A stretch of 64,000 nt of DNA from Ochotona curzoniae (taxonomy: Eukaryota; Chordata; Mammalia; Lagomorpha; Ochotonidae), in NCBI RefSeq assembly GCF_017591425.1, contig NW_024465885.1:34418501-34482500 (forward strand), given 5' to 3'. Below the pieces are notes generated by a model. The model was not told where the DNA came from, ran no database searches, and was given only the letters and a program-made list of their open reading frames with translations. How positions within the stretch are numbered: position 1 is the stretch's first letter; the number at the start of each line of letters is the position of its first letter. Below are positions 10,081 to 22,267 of the stretch, piece by piece. A program made the position numbers and the translations under genes.

Positions 10081-11197
10081 TGGAAGTGAGCTCCCTGTGT
10101 GACACTTTTCGCATGATAAACATGTAAACCAATATAATGAAAGGGGAAAAAAAATTTAAGCTACAATTTCATCTAAGAGATGAAAATTAATTTTAAAACA
10201 GAATGCAATTTTTAGATCATTGCCATCATTTATCTTTTTTATATTTTAAATTTTAATTAATATACATATTGCATTGGAATAATTTTATTTCTCATAATGA
10301 AATAAGTACATACTTCTTATGATGTATTCACACCTTTATTTTCATATATTAACAATTTTGCTTTTTGTTTAAAGCAATTTGATTGCCATCCATTAACCAG
10401 TATCTATTACCTCTGGATGCCTTTTCTTTTAAGCCATTCTACCACCAAAACATTTTAAACACCAAAATTTAGAATGAATGCACTCCCTAATTAGAGTAAT
10501 TTCTTGTTGCAGCAAATATACCTTTCATTGATGCTGTATTCATTTTTAAGTAGTCTATAATTGTTTCTTTGTCTCATTCATTTCAGGTAGTATTTCACCA
10601 GCTAGTCAAGTTCATCCCCTTACTTATACAATCAAATCTCTTTTTCTTCCCTTGCCTTCAATCATGCATTAAATCCACCCTTTGATTCATCCCATTCTTG
10701 TACTACAAGAAGCTCAGTATAATTGTAAAATAATTGAGAAACATGTGTCCGCAGTATCCCGCTATTAATTTCTTTTTCTTTTAAATATTGCCACACATTT
10801 ATTACTAATGGTGTATTAACTTATATTTAGTGTTTATTACTTATCAAACATGAGAGTGTTTCAAAAGTTCATGGAAAATAAAAGGTAAATTTATTTTATC
10901 GCATTTCAGAACACACTTTGAAAAGACATTTTTCTGACCTTTTTCAATACATTTCAAATGCATGAAATTCTAAATATTTTTTATCACAACTACAACTAAC
11001 CTTTAATTTCTCTTTTTTATAAATATTTGAATGCCCTCATTCTGTCTTCATAAGGACAGGTAAGTGCTGAGTGCTGAAATGCGTTTTTTGAAGGAATGTA
11101 AAACATGCTCTTTAAATTGTAGATTATTTTTACATTCTCTTTTCAATTTGGGGTATCTGGGAGTTATTTTTTCTCTGACAGTGCAATGGCTCTAATC
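10081..11197. other. AT-rich sequence, possible old short repeat
   Basis: No gene seen. 'tttcaaaagttcatggaaaa' at about 10859-10878 resembles the terminus of a short repeat common in mammals that I cannot name with confidence. Confidence 0.5.
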
Positions 11198-11470
11198 ATT
11201 AGATTTTTTTTTTTCTGAAAAGTTAGATTTAAAGAGAGGAGAGACAATGAGAGAAAAATCTTCCATCTGCTGGTTCACTCACATAAAACCACAAGGGCTG
11301 TAGCTCAACAGTATAAAGTCAAGAGCCAGGAGCTCCTTCCAGGTGCCCAAAGTGGGTGCAGTATCCCAATGTTGGGGTTCACTGCCCACTGCTTTTCCCT
11401 TGCCATTAACAGGGAACTAGATCAGAAGTCAGAATCCCTGCACTGAGTTCAAGCACTGTGGGAGACAGTG
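11198..11470 (-). repeat. CSINE, old and diverged
   Basis: T-run at about 11205-11214, gagaggagagacaatgagag, 'cttccatctgctggttcactc', then a body with gccaggagctccttcc and a degenerate head. No target duplication seen. Confidence 0.8.
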
Positions 11471-11489
11471 AGGACTGCATGGGATCTGA

Positions 11490-11890
11490 AAATAAAATTA
11501 CCACAGGAACCAGCCATCCTATTCTTTGGAATTTACCATATAAAGTGAAATAATCAGCCCATGAGAAAGTTCTCTGTACCCTCGCGGCCCACTAAGTGAT
11601 GAGTGGATAGAGAAAAATCATATATGTATACACTCTGCTATGCTACTCGGCCATAAAAGGATGGAATACCATCTTTTACTACATGATGGGAATGGGTGAC
11701 ACTGGACACCATCATGCTTAGTAAAATAATCCAGTACCCAAAATATAAAGATGATACACCTTTCATGATCTGTTCTAGCTGCTGAATGGTACAAGAATAT
11801 AATCTATATCATAGATATGAACACCCTGAGATCAGATATATAACTGTTAAAAACAATAATAATAAAAGCATGTTTATGCTAAGGTAAACA
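11490..11890 (+). mobile_element. Ancient L1, ORF2 C-terminal fragment
   Basis: Conceptual translation shows eroded landmarks of the L1 ORF2 C-terminus: LFFGIYHIK-like, a 'drpcykdgip'-like YTMEYY-equivalent segment at about 11650, and WVTLDTIMLSK at about 11695-11730. Many stops and indels. Confidence 0.75.
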
Positions 11891-11924
11891 TACATTTTAA
11901 TCAAAAAAAGAATCTTTTTTTCTG

Positions 11925-12228
11925 ATTTTTCATTGACACATAGATTATACAGCAGCATCAATTTCTTCAAGAAGGTGATTGATACTCTTTTTTATTTCTC
12001 CAGCTATATAGTTATTGCTTATATAGTTATATAGTTATAGTTTATATAGTTATTCAATAGTGTGTTATTTAACTTCATGTTGTTGTAATTTTTCCATTTC
12101 TCTTCCTGTTGTTGATTTTGCTTGATTTTTTTAAAGACAAAATATTCTTTAAGAAACGAAAACTATATATATATATATATATATATACATATGTATATAT
12201 TGAGTCTATGAGATATGGCAAAAAAGCA
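11925..12228 (+). mobile_element. 3' UTR fragment of a HAL1-like/L1 element
   Basis: Matches, in the opposite orientation, the 3' UTR at 6.97-7.26 kb, for example 'gttatttaacttcatg' and 'cttcctgttgttgatttt'. Contains local expansion of a 'tatatagtta' unit (about 12005-12055) and a (TA)n run at about 12163-12187. Confidence 0.7.
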
Positions 12229-12440
12229 TTTTTTAAAGATTTATTTATTTTTATTAGAAAGGTGGATACACAAGAGAATGAAAAACAGAGAGGGTTTGGG
12301 TCATCCTTGACTGCTTTCTCAGGCCACAGACAGGGAGCTGGATGGGAAGTGGGGCTTATGGGATTAGAACCAGCACCCACATGGGATCCCAGTGCATTCA
12401 AATCGAGGACTTTAACCACTACGCTATCGCTCCAGGCCCC
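12229..12440 (-). repeat. CSINE with an internal deletion
   Basis: The 3' tail and Lys-type TTTAAAGATTTATTT start are joined directly to the 'ggtttgggtcatccttgactgc' body; about 100-130 bp of the usual middle is missing. Head ends cgctccaggcccc. Confidence 0.85.
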
Positions 12441-12589
12441 CCAAAAGCATTAAAAGGACATTTATAATTTCTCTGCATTTCCCCCGTGTTTTGTAGTAAA
12501 ATAATCTATCAAGTGTAATAACTCCAACTTTTTGCTGTTTATGTGGGTCATGAAACAGTTGGCAGAGGCAGTGATAAAAATCTGATTTT

Positions 12590-12926
12590 TTCAAAGATCT
12601 ACTTTAAATTTTATTGCAAAGTCAGATATACAAAGAGGAAGAAAGAGAGAGAGGAAGATCTTCCGTCCGATGATTCACTCCCCAAGTGGCCACAACAGCC
12701 TGAGTAGCGCTGATCCAATGCTAGAAACCAGGAGCCAGGAACTTCCTCTATGTCTCCCATGTGGGTGCAGGGTCCCAAGGCTTTGGGCTGTCCTCGACTG
12801 CTTTCCCAGGCCACAAGCAGGGAGCTGGATGGGAAGTGGAGCTGCATGGATTAGAACCGGCACCCATATGGGATTCTGGCACGTGCAAGGAAAGGACTTT
12901 AACCTCTATGCTATCGTGCCGGGCCC
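12590..12926 (-). repeat. CSINE, full length
   Basis: Reverse copy from the T-rich end 'ttattgcaaagtcagata' to the head 'atcgtgccgggcccc'. Good match throughout. Confidence 0.93.
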
Positions 12927-14010
12927 CTCTACTTGTTATTAATTGAATCCTTCACCTAATCAAATGTGACACCTTTATTTGTGAAATTGGCTGGAAGTAT
13001 GTTGTTTTAAACAGTAAAATAATATTAAACAATGAAGGAAAGAGGAAGTAGGGTTTGAGACACATTTAGGCGAGTGGGTATGGTGGCCAGTATCACGAAT
13101 CCTCTAACATTTATGCTGTGAAATACATGACTTTTTAAATCTTATGTAATAAACTGATAATAATCAACAAAAAAAGGATCTCTATGTTTCTATTTTCCTA
13201 ATCTTCAGATAGCTTCCTTTTCTGGAATGCAAATTTTCTGAGGAAGACGAAAGAATTTTTCCAGGGATGTCAAATGAAATATTCTAATGAATCAGTTTAT
13301 ACTTTTTTCTCTAAAACACTATTCAACTACAATTTTAGTTTTTATTGCCTGTATATCTGTTACAATAATTGGTGCAATCCATTAAGTGGTTGAATATCGC
13401 TACATTTTCATAAAGATGTTTTTATACATTTATGAAGCTCTTTCTTGTTAACACAGTAAAGAAATTATCCAGCTTTTATATCTTAGTCTAGCGATAAGAT
13501 ATTGAAACCTTGAAAGATTAGGAAATGTATTCAAGATCATGCATATGAGGTACATTGTACTTTGAAATGGTTATTAGCATTTTCATATTCAGGAGACTGA
13601 TAGAATATCTCACACATGGAATAAAGTAAACCATCATATCTAATTTGAAGAACAAACTTGTTTTGTAAATCTTTCTCATATTGAATCTTAATTCTGACAT
13701 TATAACACAATTATCTGTAGCTCATATTAGAAAAGAATAAGGCAATTAATTTACTCCAATGATCCTATTAGCATTACCACATATTTCAGTATGGGAAATC
13801 AATTTTGCTGTTAAATTAGAATTCAGTTGGCATCACCAGAAAAAGGAAAAAACTAAAATTGTTTAATGTTTAGCCTAAGTCTACCAAATTTGAATCCTAA
13901 AATGCATATTCTTTAAAAAAATATATTAGTCATATCAGTGAAAACACCAGCACAGGTCACACAGATTCAGTGTTGAATTTCATAGATTTTATCCCTGTTA
14001 ATGATATGGT
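12927..14010. other. AT-rich sequence, no recognised feature
   Basis: No gene, SINE or L1 segment recognised; base composition is like the other unique stretches. Confidence 0.6.
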
Positions 14011-14019
14011 AATTTTCTT

Positions 14020-14357
14020 TTCTTTTTTTTTAGATTTTTTTTTAAAGATTTATTTTATTTTATTGGAAAGGCGGATAAACAGAGAAGAGGGACAGAGAAG
14101 AAGATCTTCCGTCTGATGATTCACTCCCCAAGTGAGCGCAACGGGTCGATACTATGCCGATCCAAAGCCAGGAGCCTCTTCCGGGTCTCCCACGCGGGTG
14201 CAGGGTCCCAAAGCTTTGGGCCGTCCTCGACTGCTTTCCTGGGCCACAGGCAGGGAGCTGGAAGGGAAGCAGGGCTGCCGGGATAGAACTGGCGCCCATA
14301 TGGGATCCCGGGCGTGCAAGGCGAGGACCTTAACCACTGTGCCACCACGCCGGGCCC
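14020..14357 (-). repeat. CSINE, full length, young
   Basis: Close to the youngest type in the window (ggaaaggcggataaacagag; head ccaccacgccgggccc). The 9-bp target-site duplication aattttctt is at 14011-14019 and 14358-14366. Confidence 0.95.
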
Positions 14358-14366
14358 AATTTTCTT

Positions 14367-17300
14367 CCTTAATATACTCAATAAATTCATCAGGATTCTA
14401 CCATTCAGGTCTATGTGTTTTATTCAAATACCCCATCAACTGATGATTGAATTAGATAAAGTCCATCTCTGGATTTCTTAATGCATATGATATGTGGTGT
14501 GTATATAATATGGTGATAGCTCAGCTGGATTTTTGGTCCCCATTATAATATTCATGGCTATTATAGATTCATCTAACAAAATATTCATCCATAAAATGGA
14601 GAAAAATACCAAAAAGAAGTCAGTTTTGTTAGCTATAGAAAATGTTTGAATAAGTACAAATATAATTTTAGATTAAATTATATGTATTTGATTTTTTACA
14701 AACCTGGATGTTTCAAGTCTGTGGAAGACTCTTCAATTCTTGTTTTTGTAAAAAAAATCATGTAGTTTTTTTTTTATTTTATTTTTACCTTAGAGAGGAA
14801 CATAGCCAATTAAATTTAAGCTCAGCAAAGTTTGTGGCATGTAACCAATGTCAAGCATAGGATGAAAAACACGGAAAAAAAAGTTACACCGCAATATATA
14901 AAAAACCTTAAAACAAACCTTCTTGACCCTGATAATTGCTATCATTTAGGTAATGCTAATTACAGTGTACAAATAATTGATTTTGTCCTCCACTAATCTG
15001 TATTAGGAAACTGATTCCTAAAAATTTTAGTTTGTGATATAGCTGAAATCTCTCATCAGGAAGTGTGAAAGCATAACTCATTTATTAATTGCTTTTGCAG
15101 TTTGTCTTACACTGAAACTATAATAGAGGCTAAATAATTAATATTGCAAGGCTCAATAAGCATTTTCGTAATTGTGCTAATGTCTATTTTTCTGTCTTTT
15201 GTCTGAGTTTCATGCAAGTAGAAGACAAGATGAGAAACAAAATGATGCTTAATGCCGATTGTTCAGAGAGCTGTTGAATGCATAGATTCAGTCTTAATTC
15301 ATATCAAAATAGATGTTTGATTGGGCAAAGTGTTATCATTAGCAGTATTCTTGAACAATGCTTTGGCTAAAACATTTTTTTAATTTTAATTAAGTAGGAA
15401 CAAAATATTTACAATTGAATTAATAGAATCAGAAAGGAAAATATTTTCCTCAGTGTGTTTCAAGTTTAAAAACCTATTCTTGCCAAGAAATGATGACCAA
15501 ATAAGTTAAAAATATTATACATGTAATAACATCCATAAGTCAATTAATTTAAGCAAATAAATAGATGTTTGCTTTGGAGACTGCTTCAGACGCAGCATAT
15601 TCAAAATAAATTTATGAATTTATTTTTGCTCAAGTTGTAGAATCCTGAGAAATATTCAAGTTCATAATTTTGAAATAACCAAGTATATGAAAAATAATTC
15701 TCACAAGAACTGGCCTGAATTATTTAGACACAAAAGTGTCTAAAATTCACAAATGTCTCCCAAGCAGCACACTGTTGTCCTGTGGGCACTTCTGGCTCTC
15801 CTTGGAAAGACCGTGTGTATTTGTACCCTGAGGTCCTAGATTCTTGACATTTGGACAGTACTTCTTTTCATGAAGAAATTTATCTCCTTGAAGGAGACAG
15901 TACAACTGGATTATGTCCACAGTATAAAAATGCCAGTAAGTGCAAGTATAATTTTTAGTGGATGTGTTGCTTGATGTAGTGTACTTAAGCCATTGCTGTC
16001 ATGTACATTTTCCATTGCTTCTGTTTTAATACCTTCTCTTTGTAGTGAGTAAGAATCAGAGCTCTCTAACTTTGCTTTTCAAGCAAAAACAAGTAAATAT
16101 TTTCTTTAAAAATAATTGCAGTTCTTCTCTTTTTAATTATCATTAATTATCATGTTAATGCATTATTTAAAAAAAGTTGATCCAATGCAGTTACTAGAGA
16201 TAATTGGAATAATGTAATAATATTTTCTCCTTTTCTTACTTCCTTCCTAAACCTACCTGTAGCTATTTTTTCTTTTCCTTTTTTTTTTTTTAATTTTTGA
16301 GACAATATACTAGTAGGAATACAGGCAAAAGCTAAAGTCTAATAACATAAAAAGATGTTCATTTTATTGATGTACAGTATATCTTTTTCTATTTTCAAGC
16401 ACAACACAAGCATTTAATTGAAATCCATCCATTTACAGTCATGTTTCATCACACACTTGCATATCTGTCTTACAGGATGGTCAGGGGATTTCAGAGTGGC
16501 TGTATATTGCAAGCTTAATTTCCAGGAAACAATATTATATTAAGACACTAAACAATTACCCAAAACTGTATCTTTGCTTGTAAATATCCATTATACATTT
16601 TAAAATTTGTACCTTTTATTCAAAAATGTAGATAATAGATGCTTTCCCAAACTGGGACAAATGGAAAATTAGGATATGTTGAATTTCAATTCAATTTCAG
16701 AAATGTACCAAGTCACAATATGAGTGACAAAAACTACACCTTATAAAGGAATATACTATACTGAGTTAGTCACATTTTTGCAATTTTGAAATATGGATGA
16801 TATTAGTGTAAAATTACTTCCAATTATCCAATCTTGGATAATTTTAGTGAAGGGTAGTTAGTAATATTCATAATAATCCCTAATTATTAACTTTATTGTA
16901 GAATTTTTCTTTGAGTTGTTTTTATGCCATAAGCTCAAATCTTTTTTTACCATGGAAGGGATGAGGCATTAATCAGGATTCTGCATTCTTAACACTTTGA
17001 TGTTTCTGTTGCTGGTGAGTGAGGGAAGGGCTGTATGCTGAGAAACACTGATAATACATAGGTTTTCAAAAAAGCATTAAATCTGTGAGAAAACTTTCTC
17101 ACAAGGTTTATGCTACAGGACAATTTTACTGGAAAATGTGCAAGGAGATTTTCACATTATTTGAAATCAATGGGTAGATTTGTAAGTACTCTAGGAAAGT
17201 TCCTTTATTGATTTTCACCTTTTGGTATATACATATTATTTCAAGTAAGCATATTTGGTGCTTGCAAAATATTTAAGAAGAAAGGGCACACCTTTCCAAG

Positions 17301-17644
17301 GGAAAAGGGATTGATACAGGAGAAATTTAAGAGAATAGGGTTCAGTCTGGGAGACCCTAAATGAAACCACTGCCTTAAAGGAAACTAAATTTTGTAGTAG
17401 TACATTTTTTCTGTGGTAATGACATGATCCTAGAGATTTTCCTTATACAGATATTATTTGAAGGATTAGATTAGCAAAAGTAATTTGATGTCTGATAAAG
17501 TGCCTAGATACTTGATAATTTGATAGATGTCCGCATATCCTATAATGAAAGGGCATTGAGAAAGGAATGAACGAGAGTAAGCCAAAACGCAAGGCCTTGA
17601 AATTTTGTAGTCTTAGCACTCCTTACAGGTAAACGGGGTGGGTG
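14367..17644. other. Repeat-poor AT-rich interval (~3.3 kb)
   Basis: The longest stretch in the window without a recognisable SINE, L1 or LTR. No open frame of note. It may hold conserved non-coding sequence, but conservation cannot be judged from one genome. Confidence 0.6.
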
Positions 17645-17990
17645 AAAGCTTTTTGTTTTAATGTGTTTGTTTCTTGAAAAACAGAATGAGATAGAGAGAG
17701 AGAAAGAGAGAAAGAGAGAGGAGAGGGAGTCTTCCATTTGCTGCCTTAGTATCCCAATGGTTCCCACTGCATGGTCTAGGACAAAGTGAAATAAGACCAG
17801 GATCTCCAACTTGGTCTCCTACTTTGGTGACAGTGTCCAAAGCAATTTAGTCAACTTGTGTTGCTCTGTTACACGCATTAGTGCAAAATTAGGCCCACAA
17901 AGCAGCTGGAATTAGAACTGACAATGTAACAAAGGATGCCTCCCTCTCAAGCAGTAGCTTAACCTTGCAGCTACACAATGCTGGCATGGG
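17645..17990 (-). repeat. CSINE, ancient, with expanded GA tract
   Basis: A reverse, highly diverged SINE. The normal 'agagaggaagagagag' part has grown into a GA-rich microsatellite (about 17690-17731). B-box-like 'ctggaattagaactga' is at about 17909-17924. The open frames here are by-products. Confidence 0.7.
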
Positions 17991-18602
17991 AAGTGTCCTT
18001 AATTATGCAGGGAAATCTAGCATTGATTTTCTGCAAAATCAGTTGTGATATACTTCTAGGGTGCTAAAAAATATAAGAAACTGAATAGCAAAAATCATGC
18101 TAATAACACTTAAAATTCCTTTGTGTACATAAAGAAGCAGCATGCGATACTATGACTTGATAGAATGGGAGATTCTGCCGCTGGTAGAACTTGAAATCAA
18201 AGTTAAAAAAAAATCCTTCATAATAAAATAAACAACATATTGAAAAAGTGTCTGAAATTGTGTCTGACCATGATTCAAAATTATTCCTGAGAAGACCTAT
18301 TGAGAATGAGTAAATACATTGGCGTATATATGTGATTGCAAATACATGATTCAATGTGTTATTTCTTCATTTTTCAAAATAATATTTGGCGACTACCTAC
18401 TAGATAAAAGAAATGATCCTGAACCTTGAGAGATATCATTAATAAATCTGATAACATGGTCTTTTTTCAAAGCACATAATATGGTGCAGAGTATACAGAT
18501 ACAAAAGTAACCAGTGGTAAGTCAGGAGGTCAAAATGCTAAACAGATATTTTAAAATGAATGCAATGCTGAGTGAAGGAGAACATTCTCTAACTTTGGAC
18601 AT
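17991..18602. other. AT-rich sequence, no recognised feature
   Basis: Nothing recognised. Confidence 0.6.
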
Positions 18603-18614
18603 GGGAATTGTTAT

Positions 18615-18945
18615 CTTTTTTAAGATATTATTAATTTTTATTGGCATGTCAGATATACAGAGAGGAAGAGAGAGAGAGGAAGATCTTCTGTCTGATGGAT
18701 CACTCCCCAAGTGGCCACAAGCACAGGAGTTGTGCCGATCCAAAGCCATGAGCCAGTAACTTCCTCCAGGTCTCCCATGTAGGTGCAGGGTCCCAAAGCT
18801 TTCAGCTGTCCTGCACTGCTTTCCCAGGCCACAAGCAGGGAGCCGGATGGGAAACAGGACCGCTGGGATTGGAACCGACTACCATATGGGATCCCAGCAT
18901 GTGCAAGGCAAGGACTTTTCCCACTACACTATCACGCTGGGTCCC
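18615..18945 (-). repeat. CSINE, full length
   Basis: Reverse SINE from the T-rich end to the head atcacgctgggtccc. Imperfect target duplication gggaattgttat (18603-18614) / gggaattatatt (18946-18957). Confidence 0.93.
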
Positions 18946-18957
18946 GGGAATTATATT

Positions 18958-19805
18958 GTAAAGGAACTGTCAGCTTGAAAGCACAGTAAATTACCCAAAT
19001 TTTTGAATCCAACAACATTATTTTTTTGAATTAAAAGATTCTAGGTAACATCCAAAGTAATAAAGGGGCATTTGGTTATGGACATGAAGAAAAGGCTTCT
19101 GTACTAAGGAGAGAACCATCCTTAGTCCTTGTTAACCAGTACAAATACAACAGTTGAAGTGAGAATTCATTGACATGCACAAATATGTTCTTGATGGGTT
19201 TTTTCATTTATACTGAATACTTGGTGGGCAAGAAAAACTTGCAAGGCTAATGAATAGAAAACACTATGGCACACAAAGCAACGGATCACTTTAGTTTTAG
19301 ATTTTTTTTTGTTCCCTGTGTATGTTTTAACTCTGAATCATACTTACACTGTTACAAATGCTCACCAGGATGATCCTGCGACAACCAGGATCTTCTGTGA
19401 CCTGTTGTTTGTACAGGTAAGTGAAAGCATTCCAAGTTCAGGGAAGTGCATATTATGAATAAACTATTCATGAGTTTCAAACATTTTTACACCAAATTAA
19501 ACAGCTTTTCATTCCATTTGCTACAAGCTTTTGAAGTCTTCTCATTTCTTACAAAAGTATAATTTTTGTTTCCATTCATCATCAATCACTATTGATTGCT
19601 AAAATAAATTTTATATGACAAAAGTTGTTTCTGTCCTCTGTAAAGGCTTATCTCCTGGATAAACTAGATTTAATGAACTTTTTATGAATTATTAATTGTG
19701 CCAGTTCACATTTATTAACCCATTTTATTAACAAAATGGTAAATATTACATTTGAAAACTATTATTTTTGTCTTGTTCTTAATATCCGCTTGTATAAACT
19801 ATTTG
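18958..19805. other. AT-rich sequence, possible short inverted-repeat element
   Basis: No gene. At about 19430-19545 a ~110-bp segment has weakly inverted ends ('ccaagttcagggaa' ... 'ttccatttgctacaagcttttg') and could be a short DNA-transposon relic; weak. Confidence 0.4.
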
Positions 19806-19806
19806 A

Positions 19807-20103
19807 GTTTTTTAAAAGATTTATTTTTTTTTTATTGGAAAGTCAGATATACATAGGGGAGGAGAGACAAAGAGAGGGAGATATTCTGTCCTACAATTCA
19901 CTCCCGAAGCAGCGCTGATTCAAAGCCAGGAGCAGGGAGCCTCTTCCAGATCTCCCACATGGGTGCAGAGTCCCAAGGATTGCCCAGGCCACTAGCAGAG
20001 AGCTGGATGAAAGCGGAGCTGCAGGAATTAGAACCAGCACCTGTATAGGATCCACCCCATTTCAAGGCAAGGACTTTAGCTGCTTGGCTACTGTGTGGGG
20101 CCC
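19807..20103 (-). repeat. CSINE, slightly shortened
   Basis: Reverse SINE: ttattggaaagtcagatata, body with small deletions (the 'gctttgggccgtcct' part is partly missing), head ending ctgtgtggggccc. Confidence 0.9.
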
Positions 20104-20114
20104 TATAGTTTTAT

Positions 20115-20285
20115 TTATTTATGTTTTTAATTCATATTTTATTTTAAAAAAGATAGAGACAGCACAAGAGAGAAATAATTTCTGCATGCCTGCCAACTGC
20201 TCAAATATCTGAAATGACCATAGATAAAGTTAGCAAGACAGAAGAGCCAGGGACTCAGACCAAGTCTCCTATTTGGATTGTTAAA
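20115..20285 (-). repeat. Possible ancient CSINE fragment
   Basis: A-rich/GA segment 'gatagagacagcacaagaga' followed by a 'gagccagggactcagacc'-like stretch in the right order for a reversed old SINE. Low identity. Confidence 0.4.
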
Positions 20286-20452
20286 CCAAACTCAAGTAGA
20301 TATAATACCGATGCTAAATGTAAACTGAACTTGAAATGAATTTTGCCTTTTTAATTTTTTTTTTCCTAATTTAGGTGTAACTTTTGTTTATTGGCTAGAT
20401 GATACTTAGTGTATTGTTCCCTGCCTCAAACAGTAATATAAAACCTGTTTCA

Positions 20453-20656
20453 GGGGCCGGATTGGTGGCATTGGTTGCTAATCTTAAGAACATTCATGGC
20501 TTCCAGCTTCAGGTCAGCCTAGCTCCCGCTGGTGTGCTTTTTGCGGGGGAGTGAACCAGCCATAGGAGAATGATTTAGATGAATTTCTCTCTCTCTCTTT
20601 CTCCCTCTGTAAATCAACCTTTCAGATAAAAACTAGTAAATCTTAAAAAAAAAAAA
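20453..20656 (+). repeat. CSINE with an internal deletion
   Basis: Short head 'caggggccggattggtggca' joined to the 'atggcttccagcttcaggtc' 3' half, then TC-rich tract and A12 tail. The central ~120 bp is missing. Confidence 0.85.
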
Positions 20657-20875
20657 CCACTTATTTTTAAACACTTAAAAAACGATCTAACAGACCTCAC
20701 ATCAGCCTTCAGCTCACCATATGTTTTTGGCAATATGTTTAAAATGACTCCAATGTTTCCCAAAAGAGTAGTTTTCTTTAATTAGGAACATGCCACATTA
20801 ATTACTTCATTTAACTTTCAGTCATTAAACTTACTTAGTTAATGTGTTAGGAGATATTTACTGAAGCTTATCCAG

Positions 20876-21204
20876 GGACTCAGTGTGATAGCCAAGTGGC
20901 TAAACCCTTGCCTTGCACCTGTCAGCATCCCAAATAGGTATGGTTCATGTCCTGACTACTCCATTTCCTCCATTTCCTCTCCAGCTCCTGGTAGGTGGTT
21001 TGGGAAACTAGTAAAGGATGCCCAAGGCCTTGGCACTCTGCAGCTATGTGAGAGACACAGAAGAAATTCCTTGCTCCTGGAATTGGATTAGCACATCTCT
21101 GTCCATTTCTGTCACTTGTGGAGCGATCCCACAAACAGAAAATCTTTCTGTCTCTCCTTCTCTCTGTAAAATTGACTTTCCTCTAAAAACAAATAAATCT
21201 TTAG
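20876..21204 (+). repeat. CSINE, full length, moderately old
   Basis: Head 'gggactcagtgtgatagcc' and body to an AATAAATCTTT tail, followed by a (GA)n run at about 21202-21222. Confidence 0.88.
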
Positions 21205-21389
21205 AGAGAGAGAGAGAAAGACAAAGAGAGAAAAGCATATCCAGTTATAACTGCCGTATTATAAAAGCTGGGAAAGACATCCGTTATGTTTTTAACGTTA
21301 TTAAAGGCACTTAAAGTCATAAAAGCTACATAATTTTTGTAATGCAAAGTGCTTGGAATCTGTTGTATTTGCAGATATTTAAGGATGCC

Positions 21390-22267
21390 CAACAGTATAA
21401 ATCATTAATGAAATGTAAATTAGAGCCACAATAAAATACCCTGCCATGCCATATTAAAAAATGCCAATCATATTAGTGGATGAGGCAGAACTCCTGAGTA
21501 AATATGAGATAATATAAACATTTTGGAAAAACATAAACTTGGCTTATTTTGTTTTGATAAGCATATGGCAATCAAAAGCTAGTTTACTTATAAACATTTA
21601 CCCAAGTGAAAAACATAACATGTTGTACATCAAATATAGTACTATTTCTTATTACCAAAACAAGATGGACTCCCAATGAAACTGTTAAATATAGCTTGAC
21701 AATGTGGTGCTGGACCCTGCCATTGTCTATACCTACGATGTCAGGACACACTTAAATGGAGAAATGATAGATTTAAGACTGTTCATAAGGGACTATGCAT
21801 TGTGACAATAGAGAGGAAGTCAATGGTGAAGAGAGGGGATAAGGTTGGGGAAAGGAAAATTATAGAGCCTATGGAACTGTTTCATAAAATTAAAAAAATA
21901 ATTTTTGTTAAAATTTACTGAATAGAAACTTTATGGACTCAAGAAATACAATGTTAGTAAAAGGAAATGAATAGAGGTGAACGGCTGGTGAAATCAGCAT
22001 CATTGATAAAGCTTGAAAAACTTATGTTGAATAAAGTAAATAAGAATTCTCTGTATTCCAAAAGAATATGTTCTGTGTGATTTAATGCATGTACCACTCA
22101 AGAAACCCAAAGTAATCTGTAGTCATGAGAGGTATGGTTGCATAGAGATAGATGGGTGTGGTGATGGTGGCACAGATGTAAGACATATGTCAAAATCATT
22201 GAAATTTACTTTTGTATAGTCTGCTTTATGTCAATTGTATTTTAAGAAAGTTCTTAAAAAAAAAAAG
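21390..22267 (+). mobile_element. Ancient L1 3' region, split by a younger L1 3' UTR
   Basis: ORF2 C-terminal landmark 'aaattagagccacaataaaatacc' (the 'QIKTTMRYH' region) at about 21417-21440, then an L1M-like 3' end with 'catatgtcaaaatcattgaa' and a poly-A at 22258-22267. Interrupted at 21663-21895. Confidence 0.7.
21663..21895 (+). mobile_element. L1 3' UTR fragment inserted in older L1
   Basis: Shares 'tcccaatgaaactgtt' and the following ~200 bp, in order, with the copies at 31.5 kb and 57.3 kb. Ends 'ggaactgtttcataaaatt' plus an A-rich tail. 5'-truncated. Confidence 0.75.

Noticed and set aside
10855..10985. 'tttcaaaagttcatggaaaa' block as a named mammalian repeat
   Set aside because: It feels familiar as a repeat terminus, but I cannot name the family or define its ends.
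19430..19545. Short element with inverted ends
   Set aside because: The terminal repeats match too poorly to call a DNA transposon by eye; mentioned only in the gap entry.
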